A stretch of DNA of 64,000 nt from Allium sativum (taxonomy: Eukaryota > Streptophyta > Magnoliopsida > Asparagales > Amaryllidaceae). The notes beneath the pieces are model-generated. The model was not told where the DNA came from, did no database searches, and worked only from the letters and a program-made list of their open reading frames with translations. This document shows positions 37,055 through 47,904 of the stretch, in pieces. The stretch lies in the NCBI GenBank assembly GCA_030737875.1, contig CM060915.1, positions 358,791,863 through 358,855,862 of the forward strand. Direction: 5' to 3'. The position numbers and the translations under genes were made by a program. Position 1 is the stretch's first letter. Each line of letters begins with the position of its first letter.

Positions 37055-37967
37055 TGTAACAACCCGAAAATCTGGGCTAGTTTAAAATTTTTATTTTGGC
37101 GATTATAGCGAATTTTGAATATTTAAAATGAATTATTTTAAATAATATCGACAAGAAATTTATTTTGAATAGAATTCGAATGTATATATTATATACGTCG
37201 TCGTTAGAATATAAATATTTATATATAATTATAAATGGAATTGAAAATGGCGCGGTAGTTCGAAAATTCGATTTCAAACTTCAATTGAATGTACCGGGTG
37301 CAAAACAATCCGGATTTTAGTGAAACCAAAAACATTAGGATCTAATTGATGATATCTTTCCAACGAATCTGACAAATCGAAATTTCATAGCGGGAATCAA
37401 AAGTTATGTCCAGTTGAAAATTCTGAATAGTCGCTATGGAATTCAGGCCCTTAAAAATAGAAATTTTGCAAATGACCTCGGAATTCGACGAAACCACTTT
37501 TGTTGGGTCCGTGATGTTAAATTATTGCTAGGTTTCAAATTTCATAATTTTTCGAATCAATATGTGAGCGTGGCAAAGGAAAACGCGTTTGACCAGTTTC
37601 AGTTGATTTTAATCGACTGGAAAATGGCCATTTTTCTAACGGTCTCAGAATTCGACGAAACTAGTTTTGTTAGGACCGTATCGTCAATACGAGGCTAGAA
37701 AATATTTTTCGAGAAATTTTAGAGTTAGTATGTGACCCCGGTAATTTGAAATGTACGTTTGAAATTCAATATAATGATTTAAATGTAAATTCAACGGAAA
37801 CTGATCGAAACGACCGAATTAGCCTGCGATACATATTCCATTGTGTTTGGAATGGGGGTAAAACGCTGTGGACGACAGGCAGTGGGCCTCATTTAGAGGT
37901 CCTATGTGAAAGTCAACTTTTAGTAAATAAATTAATAAAAATAAATTAAAAATTCCTTCTCTTCCCT

Positions 37968-37974
37968 CTTATAA
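37968..37974 (+). promoter_or_regulatory. Possible TATA box in LTR A
   Basis: CTTATAAC after a C/T-rich stretch, just upstream of the poly-C run and the GC-rich block; also present in the right LTR near 56678. A weaker match than the TATAAATA of the other two families. Confidence 0.4.
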
Positions 37975-37985
37975 CCCTCAGCAGA

Positions 37986-38002
37986 CCCCCCCCCCCCCCC
38001 CC
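37986..38002. repeat. Poly-C tract in LTR A
   Basis: An uninterrupted C run (about 17); the right LTR copy near 56693-56705 is a few bases shorter. Homopolymer length is also prone to sequencing error. Confidence 0.85.
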
Positions 38003-38040
38003 GATTAAAAAAATCGAATCAAAATAAAAAAAAGAAAAAG

Positions 38041-38425
38041 AAAAGGGGAAAGCGCTCGACGGAGGACCGTTCGCCCCCATCGCCAGTGGTCCTGGCGCCG
38101 CCACCGGAGGCCGACCTCCCCCTCAACCACTTCGACGACGACGAAACCCCCCAGCTCCTCCTCCTCCGCTGAAAACCGTGGCAGAACCGAAATCGATGCC
38201 CCCCTTTTCTGATCTGACCGCCGTTGTCTTGTAGGGGGGCCCACCATCAAGCCGCCACCTGAAGAAGCTCGGCGCCGCCCAGTACCCTCCAGCGAGCTCC
38301 TCCACCCGTAAAGCCATCTTCCCAACCAACTCCGGTGCTGGTCTGAGCAGCACCCCGAGCCATCGCACGGCCTGCCATCGCCCGGACTTCCGCGAGCCTC
38401 CAACCACCCTAGAACGCACAACACA
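38041..38425 (+). other. GC-rich exon-like block in LTR A, with donor-like end
   Basis: A sharply bounded C/G-rich segment in AT-rich LTR sequence. It ends AACACA|GTGAGTTTTT (GT at 38426-38427), a good plant 5' splice site followed at once by AT-rich sequence. The right LTR has the same structure (donor GT at 57129-57130). Minus-strand frames over it (38005-38424) are composition artefacts. It may be a transcribed leader exon. Confidence 0.5.
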
Positions 38426-38820
38426 GTGAGTTTTTATATTTTCATTTATATAAAATCTGGATTTTTATTAGTATATAAGGTTAGATTTGATATTGTTTAT
38501 ATACACAGATTTTTAAAAAGGGAAAGATCGTATTTTTATATTATAGGAAGGTTCAAATTATAATTTTTATATCAAGGAAAGATTAAAAAAATGATTTTTA
38601 TATAGTATAGATAATAGAAATACGATCTTTATATTATACAGGTAGTAAAGATTTTATCTTTATATATGTAGTGAAATAAAAATCTGATTTTTATTAGATA
38701 TAGTAAAGTAAAAATCTGATCTTTATATTAAAAGTAGAAATATAAAAATATAATTTTTATATAGAATGAAGAGTTGAAAAATATATATGAAGTAGAAGTA
38801 AAAATGTGATTTTTATATAT

Positions 38821-39228
38821 TGAATAGCATAGTAAAAATTCGATTTTTATATATTGAATAGCATAGTAAAAATTCGATTTTTATATATTGGATAGCATAG
38901 TAAAAATTCAATTTTTATATATTGAATAGCATAGTAAAAATTCGATTTTTATATATTGAATAGCATAGTAAAAATGTGATTTTTATATATTGAATAGCAT
39001 AGTAAAAATTCGATTTTTATATATTGAATAGCATAGTAAAAATTCGATTTTTATATATTGGATAGCATAGTAAAAATTCGATTTTTATATATTGAATAGC
39101 ATAGTAAAAATTCGATTTTTATATATTGAATAGCATAGTAAAAATGTGATTTTTATATATTGAATAGCATAGTAAAAATTCGATTTTTATATATTGAACA
39201 GCGAAGTAAAAATTCGATTTTTATATAT
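38821..39228. repeat. 34-bp minisatellite, 12 units (left LTR A)
   Basis: Unit of 34 bp built on TGAATAGCATAGTAAAAATT plus CGATTTTTATATAT. Variant units (GGATAG start, or TGTG in place of TTCG) recur every fifth unit, giving a partial 170-bp higher-order period: units 1-5 are echoed by units 6-10. Confidence 0.95.
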
Positions 39229-40113
39229 ATAGTGGCCACGGGCAACGAAAGAGACAAAGAGCGGGAATGACGAAGATTTCCATAAATGAAGTGCCGTGGA
39301 GTTAGGATAGCTATCGGTGAGAACTTCTCACTCTAAATTTCTTTTTCTAGTTATATATATATATATACTAGGATGCAGACGGTGTTTAGTAGCACCCGAC
39401 ACCCGTCATCCACAAACCATGGATGGCTTGTTTGTTAAATTGTTTGGTTGTGTAGTTGGTTAGATTATTTGGTTTGAAATTGAATTGTTTGGTGAAATGA
39501 AATTGATTTGATTGATGTGTGAATGGCGTGGGCCTTCACTAGACCGGGGATAAGGCTAGGCCTTGTCCCGTTTCTAGTATCGTGCCGTTATGCCGCCAAA
39601 ATTTCCTAAAATATGTTAGAAAAATAAAAATATCATTTTCATTGTGTAAATGAATGGAATAAAAATTCATGTGTTAAAATAAAATATTTTATCGTTAAAA
39701 ATATAATTTTTAACGTGAAGTGAACAAGATAAAATATTCATTTACAAACCGGACGGTTTGTTTATGTACACCTATTTGAAGGACATTGATTGGGACGATA
39801 AATTTTACACATCGCCCAACTGCACAAATAAAATATGTGTTTGATTGCTTGAAACCCCACACGGGTATTAGGATGATATTTGACGTACACTAATCCCGAT
39901 TGTTTAGTTGTATGTCGATTGATTGATTGACAGACTGTTATAAGCGTTGAATATTTATATTTAATGCTTATACAGTGTAGAATGCACTTTGGATGATGGT
40001 TGATTATTCATCGTTGTTGATATGTACATATGTTGTAGAAAATCCATATAATTAACATTATATGGTAATTGATTGGGCCTCATTCCAATTTAGAAAAGAA
40101 AGAATATTATAAA

Positions 40114-40366
40114 ATAAAGGTTCATGTGTTGACTGTACTCATCCGTTGAGATTAATCATGTGTTGAACGAAATATTTTAATAATAAAATTTACATCTTTA
40201 TCAATATAACATAAAGGTTCATGTGTTGACTGTACTCATCCGTTGAGATTAGTCATGTGTTGAACGAAATATTTTAATAATAAAATTTACATCTTTATCA
40301 ATATAAAATAAAGGTTCATGTGTTGACTGTACTCATCCATTGAGATTAGTCATGTGTTGAATGAGA
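40114..40366. repeat. 97-bp tandem repeat (left LTR A)
   Basis: Units start at 40114, 40211 and 40308 (ATAAAGGTTCATGTGTTGAC...), two full and one partial. Each unit carries CATCCGTTGAGATTA. The right LTR has the same array at about 58782-59035. Confidence 0.93.
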
Positions 40367-41480
40367 TATTTGAAATAGAAATATTTGAAATAGAATATTT
40401 GAAATAAAATATTCGAAAATAGAAATATATGAAGCCGTATTGATTAGATTGACGCCATTTTGACGTGAACGATATTTATATCGATTTTATTCGAAATGAA
40501 TTGAATTGGATTGAATAGAAAACGAATTCGAATTGAATTGAATAGAAAACGAATTAGAATTGAATTGAATTCAAATGGAATTCGAAATTTGAATTGAATA
40601 GAAATGAATTTTAAAACGAATTTATAAGGAAGAATTCAATTTTGATTTGAAATGAATTTAAATTGGAATATTCAATTTTGATTTGAAATTGAATATGAAG
40701 TTGAAACCGTTTTGAAAATGAATTTAAAATGATTTATAAATTGTTTTGAAAAGAAAATCGACGAAGTATATATTATATATATTATATATATATAATATAT
40801 AATGGCCTGAATAGAACGCGCCGCGCCACGGCAGTTCGCGAATTTCGACCATTGACTTCGAACGGATATTGCGGGAGATCCGACCGTCGGATTCTCCTAA
40901 AACTGGAACCGTTGGGTTCGTATCGAAAAGAGCTTTCTAACGAATATTAGAAATTTGAAATCTAACGGTTGGATTTGGAATTATGTCCAAATCAAATTTG
41001 AAAAAGGTCGTTGTAAGTGCAGTTCGATGGCCGTTGATGGAAATCGACTGTACGGGCCTTGATAAAATTATTAAAAATAGTAATAATTTGTGTAAAATCA
41101 TAAGAAATGATTTAGAAAGGATTGGGATGAAAAACTCCATATTTGAAAAGATAAAAATAGATTTTTATCGAAATGAACTAGTTTTGAACTAGAATTATAA
41201 TTCTATTTATTTTTAAATAAATAAATTGAATTTAAACAAGGTTTTAAAAATAACCAGAATTTCCAATGATTGCATTGGAATGGATTTGAATCGAAACTGT
41301 CTTCGGAATATTTCGATGTTGGATTTCGTGATTATACAAATGTTGTTATGGAAATTTGAAAGATATAGATATATATATCGTTATTTCCAATACGATCTTT
41401 GTTGGTCGCAGAATTTGATATTGAATATAAGCCGGGATATTTTCTATTCAGAGCCTTGTATTTAATATCAAATATGATTT

Positions 41481-41730
41481 GGGTTTGTCGTGAATGGTGT
41501 CTTGACTAACACTGTTCTTGAACCCAGTTGAGAAAAGATTAAATCTTTTATTTAGATTTAATGAAGTGAACCAATTAAGTGATATTTAATTGGAATTGAA
41601 TTGATATTGATTTTTGGGTTTATAGTGGACAGTGTTTTTAAATAACACTTGTTCTTTAACCCGATAATTAATGAATGTGACTTTGGGTTTATCGTGAATC
41701 GTGTTTTAAATGACACGGATTCTTTAACCC
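41481..41730 (+). repeat. Three-copy stem-loop motif in LTR A (left)
   Basis: Copies at 41481-41525, 41616-41662 and 41685-41730. Each has an outer stem GGGTT/AACCC and an inner stem of the type GAANN-GTGT/ACAC-NNTTC around a TTTTAAATG-like loop. The right LTR repeats them at 60138-60387 and an older LTR at 129-555. Confidence 0.8.
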
Positions 41731-43467
41731 AGTTAACGATTAAAACTAAGTGGAGTTTTAATGAATCTTTAATTAGATTGAAATGGCCGAGAATGGAGTA
41801 TCACCAGTTTTGCTCCATGCGATAGTTAAATCTTTAATTAGATTTGAACGTGAAATGGTAATTGAATTTACCGATAACACCATGGTGTTAGATATGAAGT
41901 ATTACCAGTTTTACTTCATGGGATGAATAGGTTGGGATTGGGAAATTAAAACAAATGGTTACTTCGGTAAGGTTCGTTAATCCCGACTAGTTGAATCAAA
42001 ATTCAAAAAAATAGATTAAAGAATAAATTCAAGAAATTTATCTTGGATAAAATTAATGGGAACCTTTCCCTATGAATGTGAAATTTAGAAACTAACTGTC
42101 GGTTAGCTAAGCAGAATGGTTTTCTGGATATTGATCTGATGTTGGTTTCGGCCTTCGGGGTTAATAATTGGGGAATTATTCTCTTGATTAATTTACGGTT
42201 AGTAACTAATGAATTGGAATGAGGCGTATGTTGTGTTTATGTAACATTTATTTTTAATATACGCGGGTTGTTCGGAAAGGTCGGGTTTATACCCATTCTG
42301 AATAACCGATTCGACGATATGTCGAAGATGAAGACGGTGGTTGAAGACCGGAAGTCTTCACATCGTTTGGATAATTACCGACGATCCTGATTGGGCTGTA
42401 CACCCAAGAGGATGGAAATAGTTGGTGGTCGTCCAGACGTACTTGGAGATGGATATGCGAGGAAAGTGCCTCCGGTTTCGTTCAGACCCAGAACGGACTT
42501 GTAAATGGATAGTGTGTCTGACGTTGTATTCCTTTATACTGTATTGGTGATCTCTGCTAAATATATATCTGTTTGGTGGCAGAGAATTTATTCTCTTGCT
42601 ATACACCCTTCTCTGAGACGTACGAGCCTAGAGGTCATATATTGGCAGAAATCAGTGGTACAGTATGGACTGACAATGTGGCATGCTGAGTTGCATGGAT
42701 CAAGGCTTTTGTTGAAAAGCAAAGCTTGTGGTTGATGATCAAAGCACGGCCTTGTGTGGCGTAGCTTTGTGTAACGTTGATTCGCGAGTATCACACCCGG
42801 TATGAACTAAAAACGGGAGACGAACATTAGGGAGGACATGCGTTTCTTTCTAGTTAGGAGTGGCGTCAGTGCTTGAACTGGCTGACGAGTTTGACTCATG
42901 TGGATGTTGCTTATTATCACTTGCTGAAAAGCGAGGCGCCTCGTGATATCGGTTTCGGCCGATGCTTCTGGTCGGTTGACGGGCCAGGCTTACGCCCCAA
43001 AGGGCGGAGAAACGTAGTGTTCAGGCATAATAATCCACATCGGTGGACCGGCCCTGACGATCCAAGGCTTGTCTGCGCGCTTGCCTGAGACTCGGACTAG
43101 ACAGTCTCGAATCGGTGAGGATCTTGCCCCTAGCCTCGGTTCATACCATAAATGATAACCCAACTTCCAATACGACATTTCGGTTTTGATTGTAAACTTA
43201 TATATGGCGACATAGTGGTATGGGTCATTCATACCGTCTATGATTGATACTTATGATTTGAAGTTGTTTTATACACTATGCACTTACAATAGTATCAAAT
43301 AATCTGTTTTAAACGTATCAAGCATTCTTTGGCTGTTATAAGGGAAAACCCTATCCCCCGGCTTGCGTTGCATTGTGTGATAGGACCTGGGTCTTATAAC
43401 AGCTTCATTTTTCTTTATTTAGCATTGCGCTGTTTGTTTTATGCACTGGTATTCTTGGGAGGAAACT

Positions 43468-43472
43468 CGTTC
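43468..43472. repeat. Target site duplication CGTTC (left) of element B
   Basis: CGTTC precedes TGTAACAACCC at 43473 and recurs after the terminal CA at 54268. The uninterrupted right LTR A has a single CGTTC at the matching place (about 62131), which proves the insertion. Confidence 0.97.
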
Positions 43473-44055
43473 TGTAACAACCCGTATTTCGATAACATGA
43501 TTAAGACGAGAATCAAGGCAGAATTTAATTTTAAATTCTGAATCAAGTGAAACGGGCTATGCCATTGCGTTCGTCTCGGAAAAATACGCGAAATAGAGTC
43601 CGAGTTTTCTGAAATCGGAGTCCGTATGACCAAGATATGGCCTCGCGAAGTTTCACGAAAAATTCCCAAATTAAAGTATACTTAATTAAGTGAAATGGGT
43701 TGCGCAGAGAAATATATATATTGATATATATATATATATATAATTGAAGATTAAATAAATAAATATGCAAAAATGTTCAAAACAGCGAATTAGGAGAGGG
43801 GAATAACCGAACCGGCCGATTTTTGAGGTCGACCCGAGCCCGCTGGGTCGACTAGGGGTTAATCCAGGGTGTTTGGCTGTCAACCCGTGGGCCGATTCGC
43901 TCAAATGCAGATTTTGCATTTGGATGGTTCTCATGGTTCATCTTTAATCTAAAGGCCCTAGATGGTTCCTACACTTGACTTCTTCCCCAAGACATGCTTT
44001 GATGGCTTGGATTGAATCTAGGTTTAATCCTATGGCCTAAAACACTTGCCTAATC

Positions 44056-44063
44056 TATAAATA
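44056..44063 (+). promoter_or_regulatory. TATA box of LTR B (left)
   Basis: TATAAATA followed about 30 nt later by a CT-rich, TCTCTCATG-like putative start region. The same box is at 50434-50441 in the right LTR. Good match to the plant consensus. Confidence 0.75.
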
Positions 44064-44112
44064 AGCCCCTAAACCCCCCTAATCCCTCATTATTCTCTCA
44101 TGTAACTAAACT

Positions 44113-44436
44113 ATGGCCAAATTTCTACTCTCATGGCCTCCACTCAACTATCCTAGCCTCCACTTCATTCCTATGAAAGGTTTCATGATCATGAGAGTGT
44201 TAGAGAGTCCCTATGTTAGTATGAGAGCTTCTCAAGTTGGTTTCAAGGCAATAGCTTTGATCTTTGTTCATAAAGAGAGTGTTTTTGTTGATTTGGAGGG
44301 TTCATCTTTGGGGTTTTGGGTGATGGCATGCATAGGCTTCATCATAAGCTTTGGTTTAATCGATTTAGGCCTTCATAGCAAGGTAAGCCCTTCCCTACTC
44401 TTAGGTATTAACTATGAAGTTAAAAGTTCATGTTGA
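44113..44436 (+). CDS. 107-aa ORF in LTR B, function unknown
   Basis: Begins MAKFLLSWPPLNYPSLH about 50 nt below the TATA box and is the first long frame of the predicted transcript. A hydrophobic segment lies around residues 70-92 (GFWVMACIGFIISFGLI), so the product could be membrane-associated. I recognise no family. An AAG|GTAAGC donor-like site at 44382/44383 lies inside the frame, so if splicing occurs only about the first 90 codons would be used. The frame is identical in the right LTR (50491-50814), but that only reflects LTR homogeneity, not selection. It may simply be chance within a leader exon. Confidence 0.3.
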   Translation: MAKFLLSWPPLNYPSLHFIPMKGFMIMRVLESPYVSMRASQVGFKAIALIFVHKESVFVDLEGSSLGFWVMACIGFIISFGLIDLGLHSKVSPSLLLGINYEVKSSC

Positions 44437-45030
44437 AAGTTTGGGTTTGATCATTGAGAATGATGCATGCTATCATGTTATGCAAGTTTATGAAGTCATT
44501 ATCTTGATCTTATGAGCTAAAAGCCACAACCTTTATGTTGAAATGTTGCATTATGCAACATGAAAACCTTCATAATCATTATGTCAACTTGCATATGAAG
44601 TCATAATCCTTATATGATGATATATGCGAGTTTCTAGTTATCATTCCATGTCTTTTGTCACCATGATTCGCTTATGTGCCAAGTTTGGGTTTATGCATGT
44701 TTTTGAGGCTTAAGAATGTAACATGCAAGCTAATGAACACATTTGTGCCTCATTTGCCACCATGATTAACTTGTGGCTCAATATCCATTTTTGTCATGCC
44801 TTTGTCAAGTCTCTTCTTTTAGTCCATTATGTTGTTGCGAACGTATATGCGAGTTTAAAAGCGTTGGGGTCACATTATGGGGAAAACATAATGACATGAA
44901 CATGATTTGGGTAAATGGGTAGAAACATGACAACATGTAACGTTAAATAGGACATGTGTTTATACTTGAAAACATAACTTGAAATGTAACATGGAAGTTG
45001 ACATGTAAGTATGCATAAAAACATAAGCTT

Positions 45031-45092
45031 GGGAATTTACCTATTAAGTTAGGTCTACCCATTGGGAATTTACCTATTAAGTTAGGTCTACC
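45031..45092. repeat. 31-bp direct duplication in LTR B
   Basis: Two adjacent copies of TTGGGAATTTACCTATTAAG followed by TTAGGTCTACC. Same array in the right LTR (about 51409-51470). Confidence 0.92.
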
Positions 45093-45354
45093 CAATTGCT
45101 TGAAAACTTGACTATGAACATGACACTAGACTAAACATGAAGGTGGCCAACTCGAGGTTGGGTTGAGTTTGCAACGTAAAACTACCCGGAACCGACCGGC
45201 CTAACTAGTAGTTGCAAACAATAGGACCCAATGTGAGAAGTTGGTCATGTTGTGCTTGAACCCGAGGTTAGACCAAGTTGTGGTGTAAATCTACCCGGAC
45301 CCGCCCGGCTTAACTAGTAACCACAACAAAGTCTAATGTGAGAGGTTGGGGTGC

Positions 45355-46060
45355 ATTAAATAATTAATGCCACATAATAGGGTTAAGTTAATTTGATTAA
45401 TGAGGCTTAACCAAATATGACATGGACAAATGGGTTAAGTAATTTGATTAGGCTAATGATACTTAACAAAACATGACAGGGTTGGGTAGGTTAAGTAACT
45501 TGATTTGCCTAACGACACTTGACCATTTTTATACGACGAGGGGACGGGATTAAGTTAACCAACACTTAATCAATCCAACACGATAACTTGATAAGGTCAA
45601 GTGAATTTTCTTAGTAACACTTAACCGTTTAATACAGTTAATGGATGGGGTTAAGGCAACTCAGACCTAACTAATCTAAACATGGTAATTGGATGGGGTT
45701 AAGTTAATTTACACTTAACTAATCCAACTCGTTAGTTTGATATGGTTAAGTGACCTATACTTAACCAATCTAACGTGAAAACATGATAAGGCTAAGTCAC
45801 GAATCACTTGAATACGCTTGACCGATTTGACTCGGTAATTTGACAAGGTCAAGTTAATTTATATAATTAACCAATCTAAAATGATAATTAGACGAGGTTA
45901 AGTTATGGATTGCTTAATATACTTAGCCAACTTGACACATGGTTTGTAGGGTTAAGTCTTGGACTTGGATACTTAGCCAATTTTGACATGGTTTGTAGAC
46001 GGGCTAAGTTATGAACTTAAGTGACACTTAACCCATTAGATAAACCCTAATTCGGAGGAT
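45355..46060. repeat. Hairpin-rich TTAAGT/ACTTAACC array in LTR B
   Basis: Degenerate units of roughly 50-60 bp pair GGTTAAGT-type with ACTTAACC-type words. One perfect case near 45737-45760 is GGTTAAGT-GACCTAT-ACTTAACC (8-bp arms). Right LTR copy: about 51733-52438. Confidence 0.8.
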
Positions 46061-47892
46061 TAGGTAAATAACCATAGTTAACAAGGATTATGGAAATAAG
46101 GCTAAGTGGTAAACCTTAGTTAAGGGAAACTAAGTAATAATTCTTAGTCAAGGAAATTTGGACCATTTCTTAGATAGATTAGTAACCCGATACGTTAGGT
46201 CAACGTTTAAGTATGCGTGTAGGAGCGGGCTATCTGATTTAGATAAAGGCTCCAGCGAACTGGGTAACGAAGCAGCGGCTTCGGGGAACGTGAGGATATT
46301 CTTGGTATCCCTCTGTGAGGTCGCAGATGATCATCCTGGGCTCACAAGAGGTTAAGGTCTGCGTTAGAAGAACCAAGAGTATGCCTTGGTTGCTATACGA
46401 GCGACCTAAAGACTGGGATGGATAGCAGTGAGTCGACGAATACATAAGGTGCCCGAGATAGCAAGTTCGTCGATCATCTACCATTTTGAGTCAAGCGTGT
46501 ACGTACGGAAAGGCAGGGAACACCCAACAGACCATAATTGCTATCTAATTATGGGTGAGGTAGGCCGTAGGATGTGGGCTGGCCGGAGTGTAGTTCTCAT
46601 GCAAGATTTTCTCTTGTGTTGCCTTTCACTAGTTGAGGGAGGGGTCTCGTGGGACCATAGCCACGTGAAGAAAAGCAGACCTTAGTATCTGCATCGGCAG
46701 ATAAATCTAAAGCTCCCGACCGAGTCCTGTATTTCTCGTTTTGCCCTGTGACAGGACTCGGATGGCACGATGTGATACATGTGCATACAGTTATAGAAAA
46801 ACGATTCACGATGAATGCGTGGGAAAAAGGGCGCGGTTGAGGGTTAGCGTAATCCCTAGTGGCCTAGGTGGTTTAACCCAAACCGAAATACGAAAGCGTG
46901 CAATAGGTAAGCGTAATCCCTAGTGGTGCTAGGTGGCGTAAGTCCTAGTAGTTCAAACGATGATTCATATGGAAGAGCCTAGCTAGAACAAGGGTGACAG
47001 TCCAAACGATTTCAAGGATAATACGACATGAGGAAGCCCGTACGAGGTACGGCAAAGGACTGAACTTATATACATGGAAAGAAACATATGATTTGAGTAA
47101 CCTATATATGCGATATATTAGGTTGACATGGACCATTACATAACATTGGGCAAGGGACATTCATGGTTAACACATGACGCGGGTTGGGATACTAGTACGA
47201 GAGGTGTAGAGCAAAAATACATGTTAGAACCAGGAAGAATATACGAAACAGATACCTTGGGATGTTAGACGGGGTAGATACCTTGGGATAGTATACTTGA
47301 TAGAAATCTGACGATGGGATACTTTGATTTATCATGATGCCATACTTTATCGCGATACCTTAGTTTATCTAAGTTCAATAGTTCACCCTGTTATTTTGAT
47401 TTAGCTTATCTATCTTGTTGTCATGCTTATGTTCATCTCAGTTTCTCATGACAGTTAGCTTTACTAGTTTTTATACTAATAGTAGATAGGGCTTACTCAG
47501 TCTTTTTGACTGACCCGTTTTGTTTCGCCTCTTTTCTTCCGTCCCCCCCAGGTTACAGGGAGGAAACAATGTTGTTTAGTTCGGACTTCTTCTGCTTGAA
47601 GGTCATCATGGATGGCTTGGACTTTTCTTGGCTATGGCTACTTTACTGTTTTTACTTGGGGAATAATTTATGAAAAAGTCTTTATGCTTCTTTACTATTG
47701 CAAGACAGGTTTTGATGTACTCTGATGTAAAAGGCTTTAGACCTTATTTATTCATGTTATGAAAGTTCGATTTTACTTCCGCTATTTATATGTTCTGTCT
47801 TGTGATATTTCTGTGCATGTTTACCAATAATGCCCCTCTAAAGCTAGTGCATTCCTTTGCGAGTGACCCTAGCGGAGGCGGGGTGTTACATT

Positions 47893-47904
47893 TGGTATCA
47901 GAGC
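47893..47904 (+). promoter_or_regulatory. Primer binding site of element B
   Basis: TGGTATCAGAGC, complementary to the plant initiator tRNA-Met 3' end, 2 nt after the LTR end. Confidence 0.95.

Larger units (their letters stand above)
37055..43472 (+). mobile_element. Left LTR of element A, first part
   Basis: Aligns colinearly with 55762 to about 62130 of the right LTR. Contains, in order, a GGCGCGGTAGTTCG block, a poly-C run, a GC-rich leader-like block, a 34-bp minisatellite, a 97-bp tandem repeat, an interval rich in GAATTGAATT repeats, and three hairpins. Ends with CGTTC at the site where element B inserted. Its short frames occur in both LTRs and are not under visible coding constraint. 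Confidence 0.95.
44383..47551 (+). other. Predicted LTR intron of element B (left copy)
   Basis: Donor AAG|GTAAGC (GT at 44383-44384) and acceptor TTCTTCCGTCCCCCCCAG (AG at 47550-47551) would remove 3,169 nt. The right LTR has the same sites (GT at 50761, AG ending 53929). The pair is inferred from motifs only. Confidence 0.4.
43473..47890 (+). mobile_element. Left LTR of element B
   Basis: Near-identical to 49855-54268. Layout: start TGTAACAACCC; TATA box 44056-44063; a 107-codon open frame at 44113-44436 with a strong donor-like site inside it; a 31-bp direct duplication at about 45031-45092; a TTAAGT/ACTTAA hairpin-rich stretch at 45355-46060; a non-repetitive stretch to 47200; an acceptor-like CCCCCCAG at 47551; end GTGTTACA. 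Confidence 0.97.

Noticed and set aside
38005..38424. Minus-strand protein of 139 aa (Gly/Arg/Ser-rich)
   Set aside because: It arises from GC-rich composition in one frame, differs between the two LTR copies through frame changes (56718-57127), and lies in an LTR; no family resemblance.
38821..39228. CRISPR-like array
   Set aside because: The units are contiguous 34-bp minisatellite repeats without unique spacers, in a plant retrotransposon LTR.
46158..46923. Several ORFs identical at 46158-46923 and 52536-53310
   Set aside because: They are identical because they lie in the two young LTRs of element B, not because of coding constraint. They overlap on both strands and match no family.
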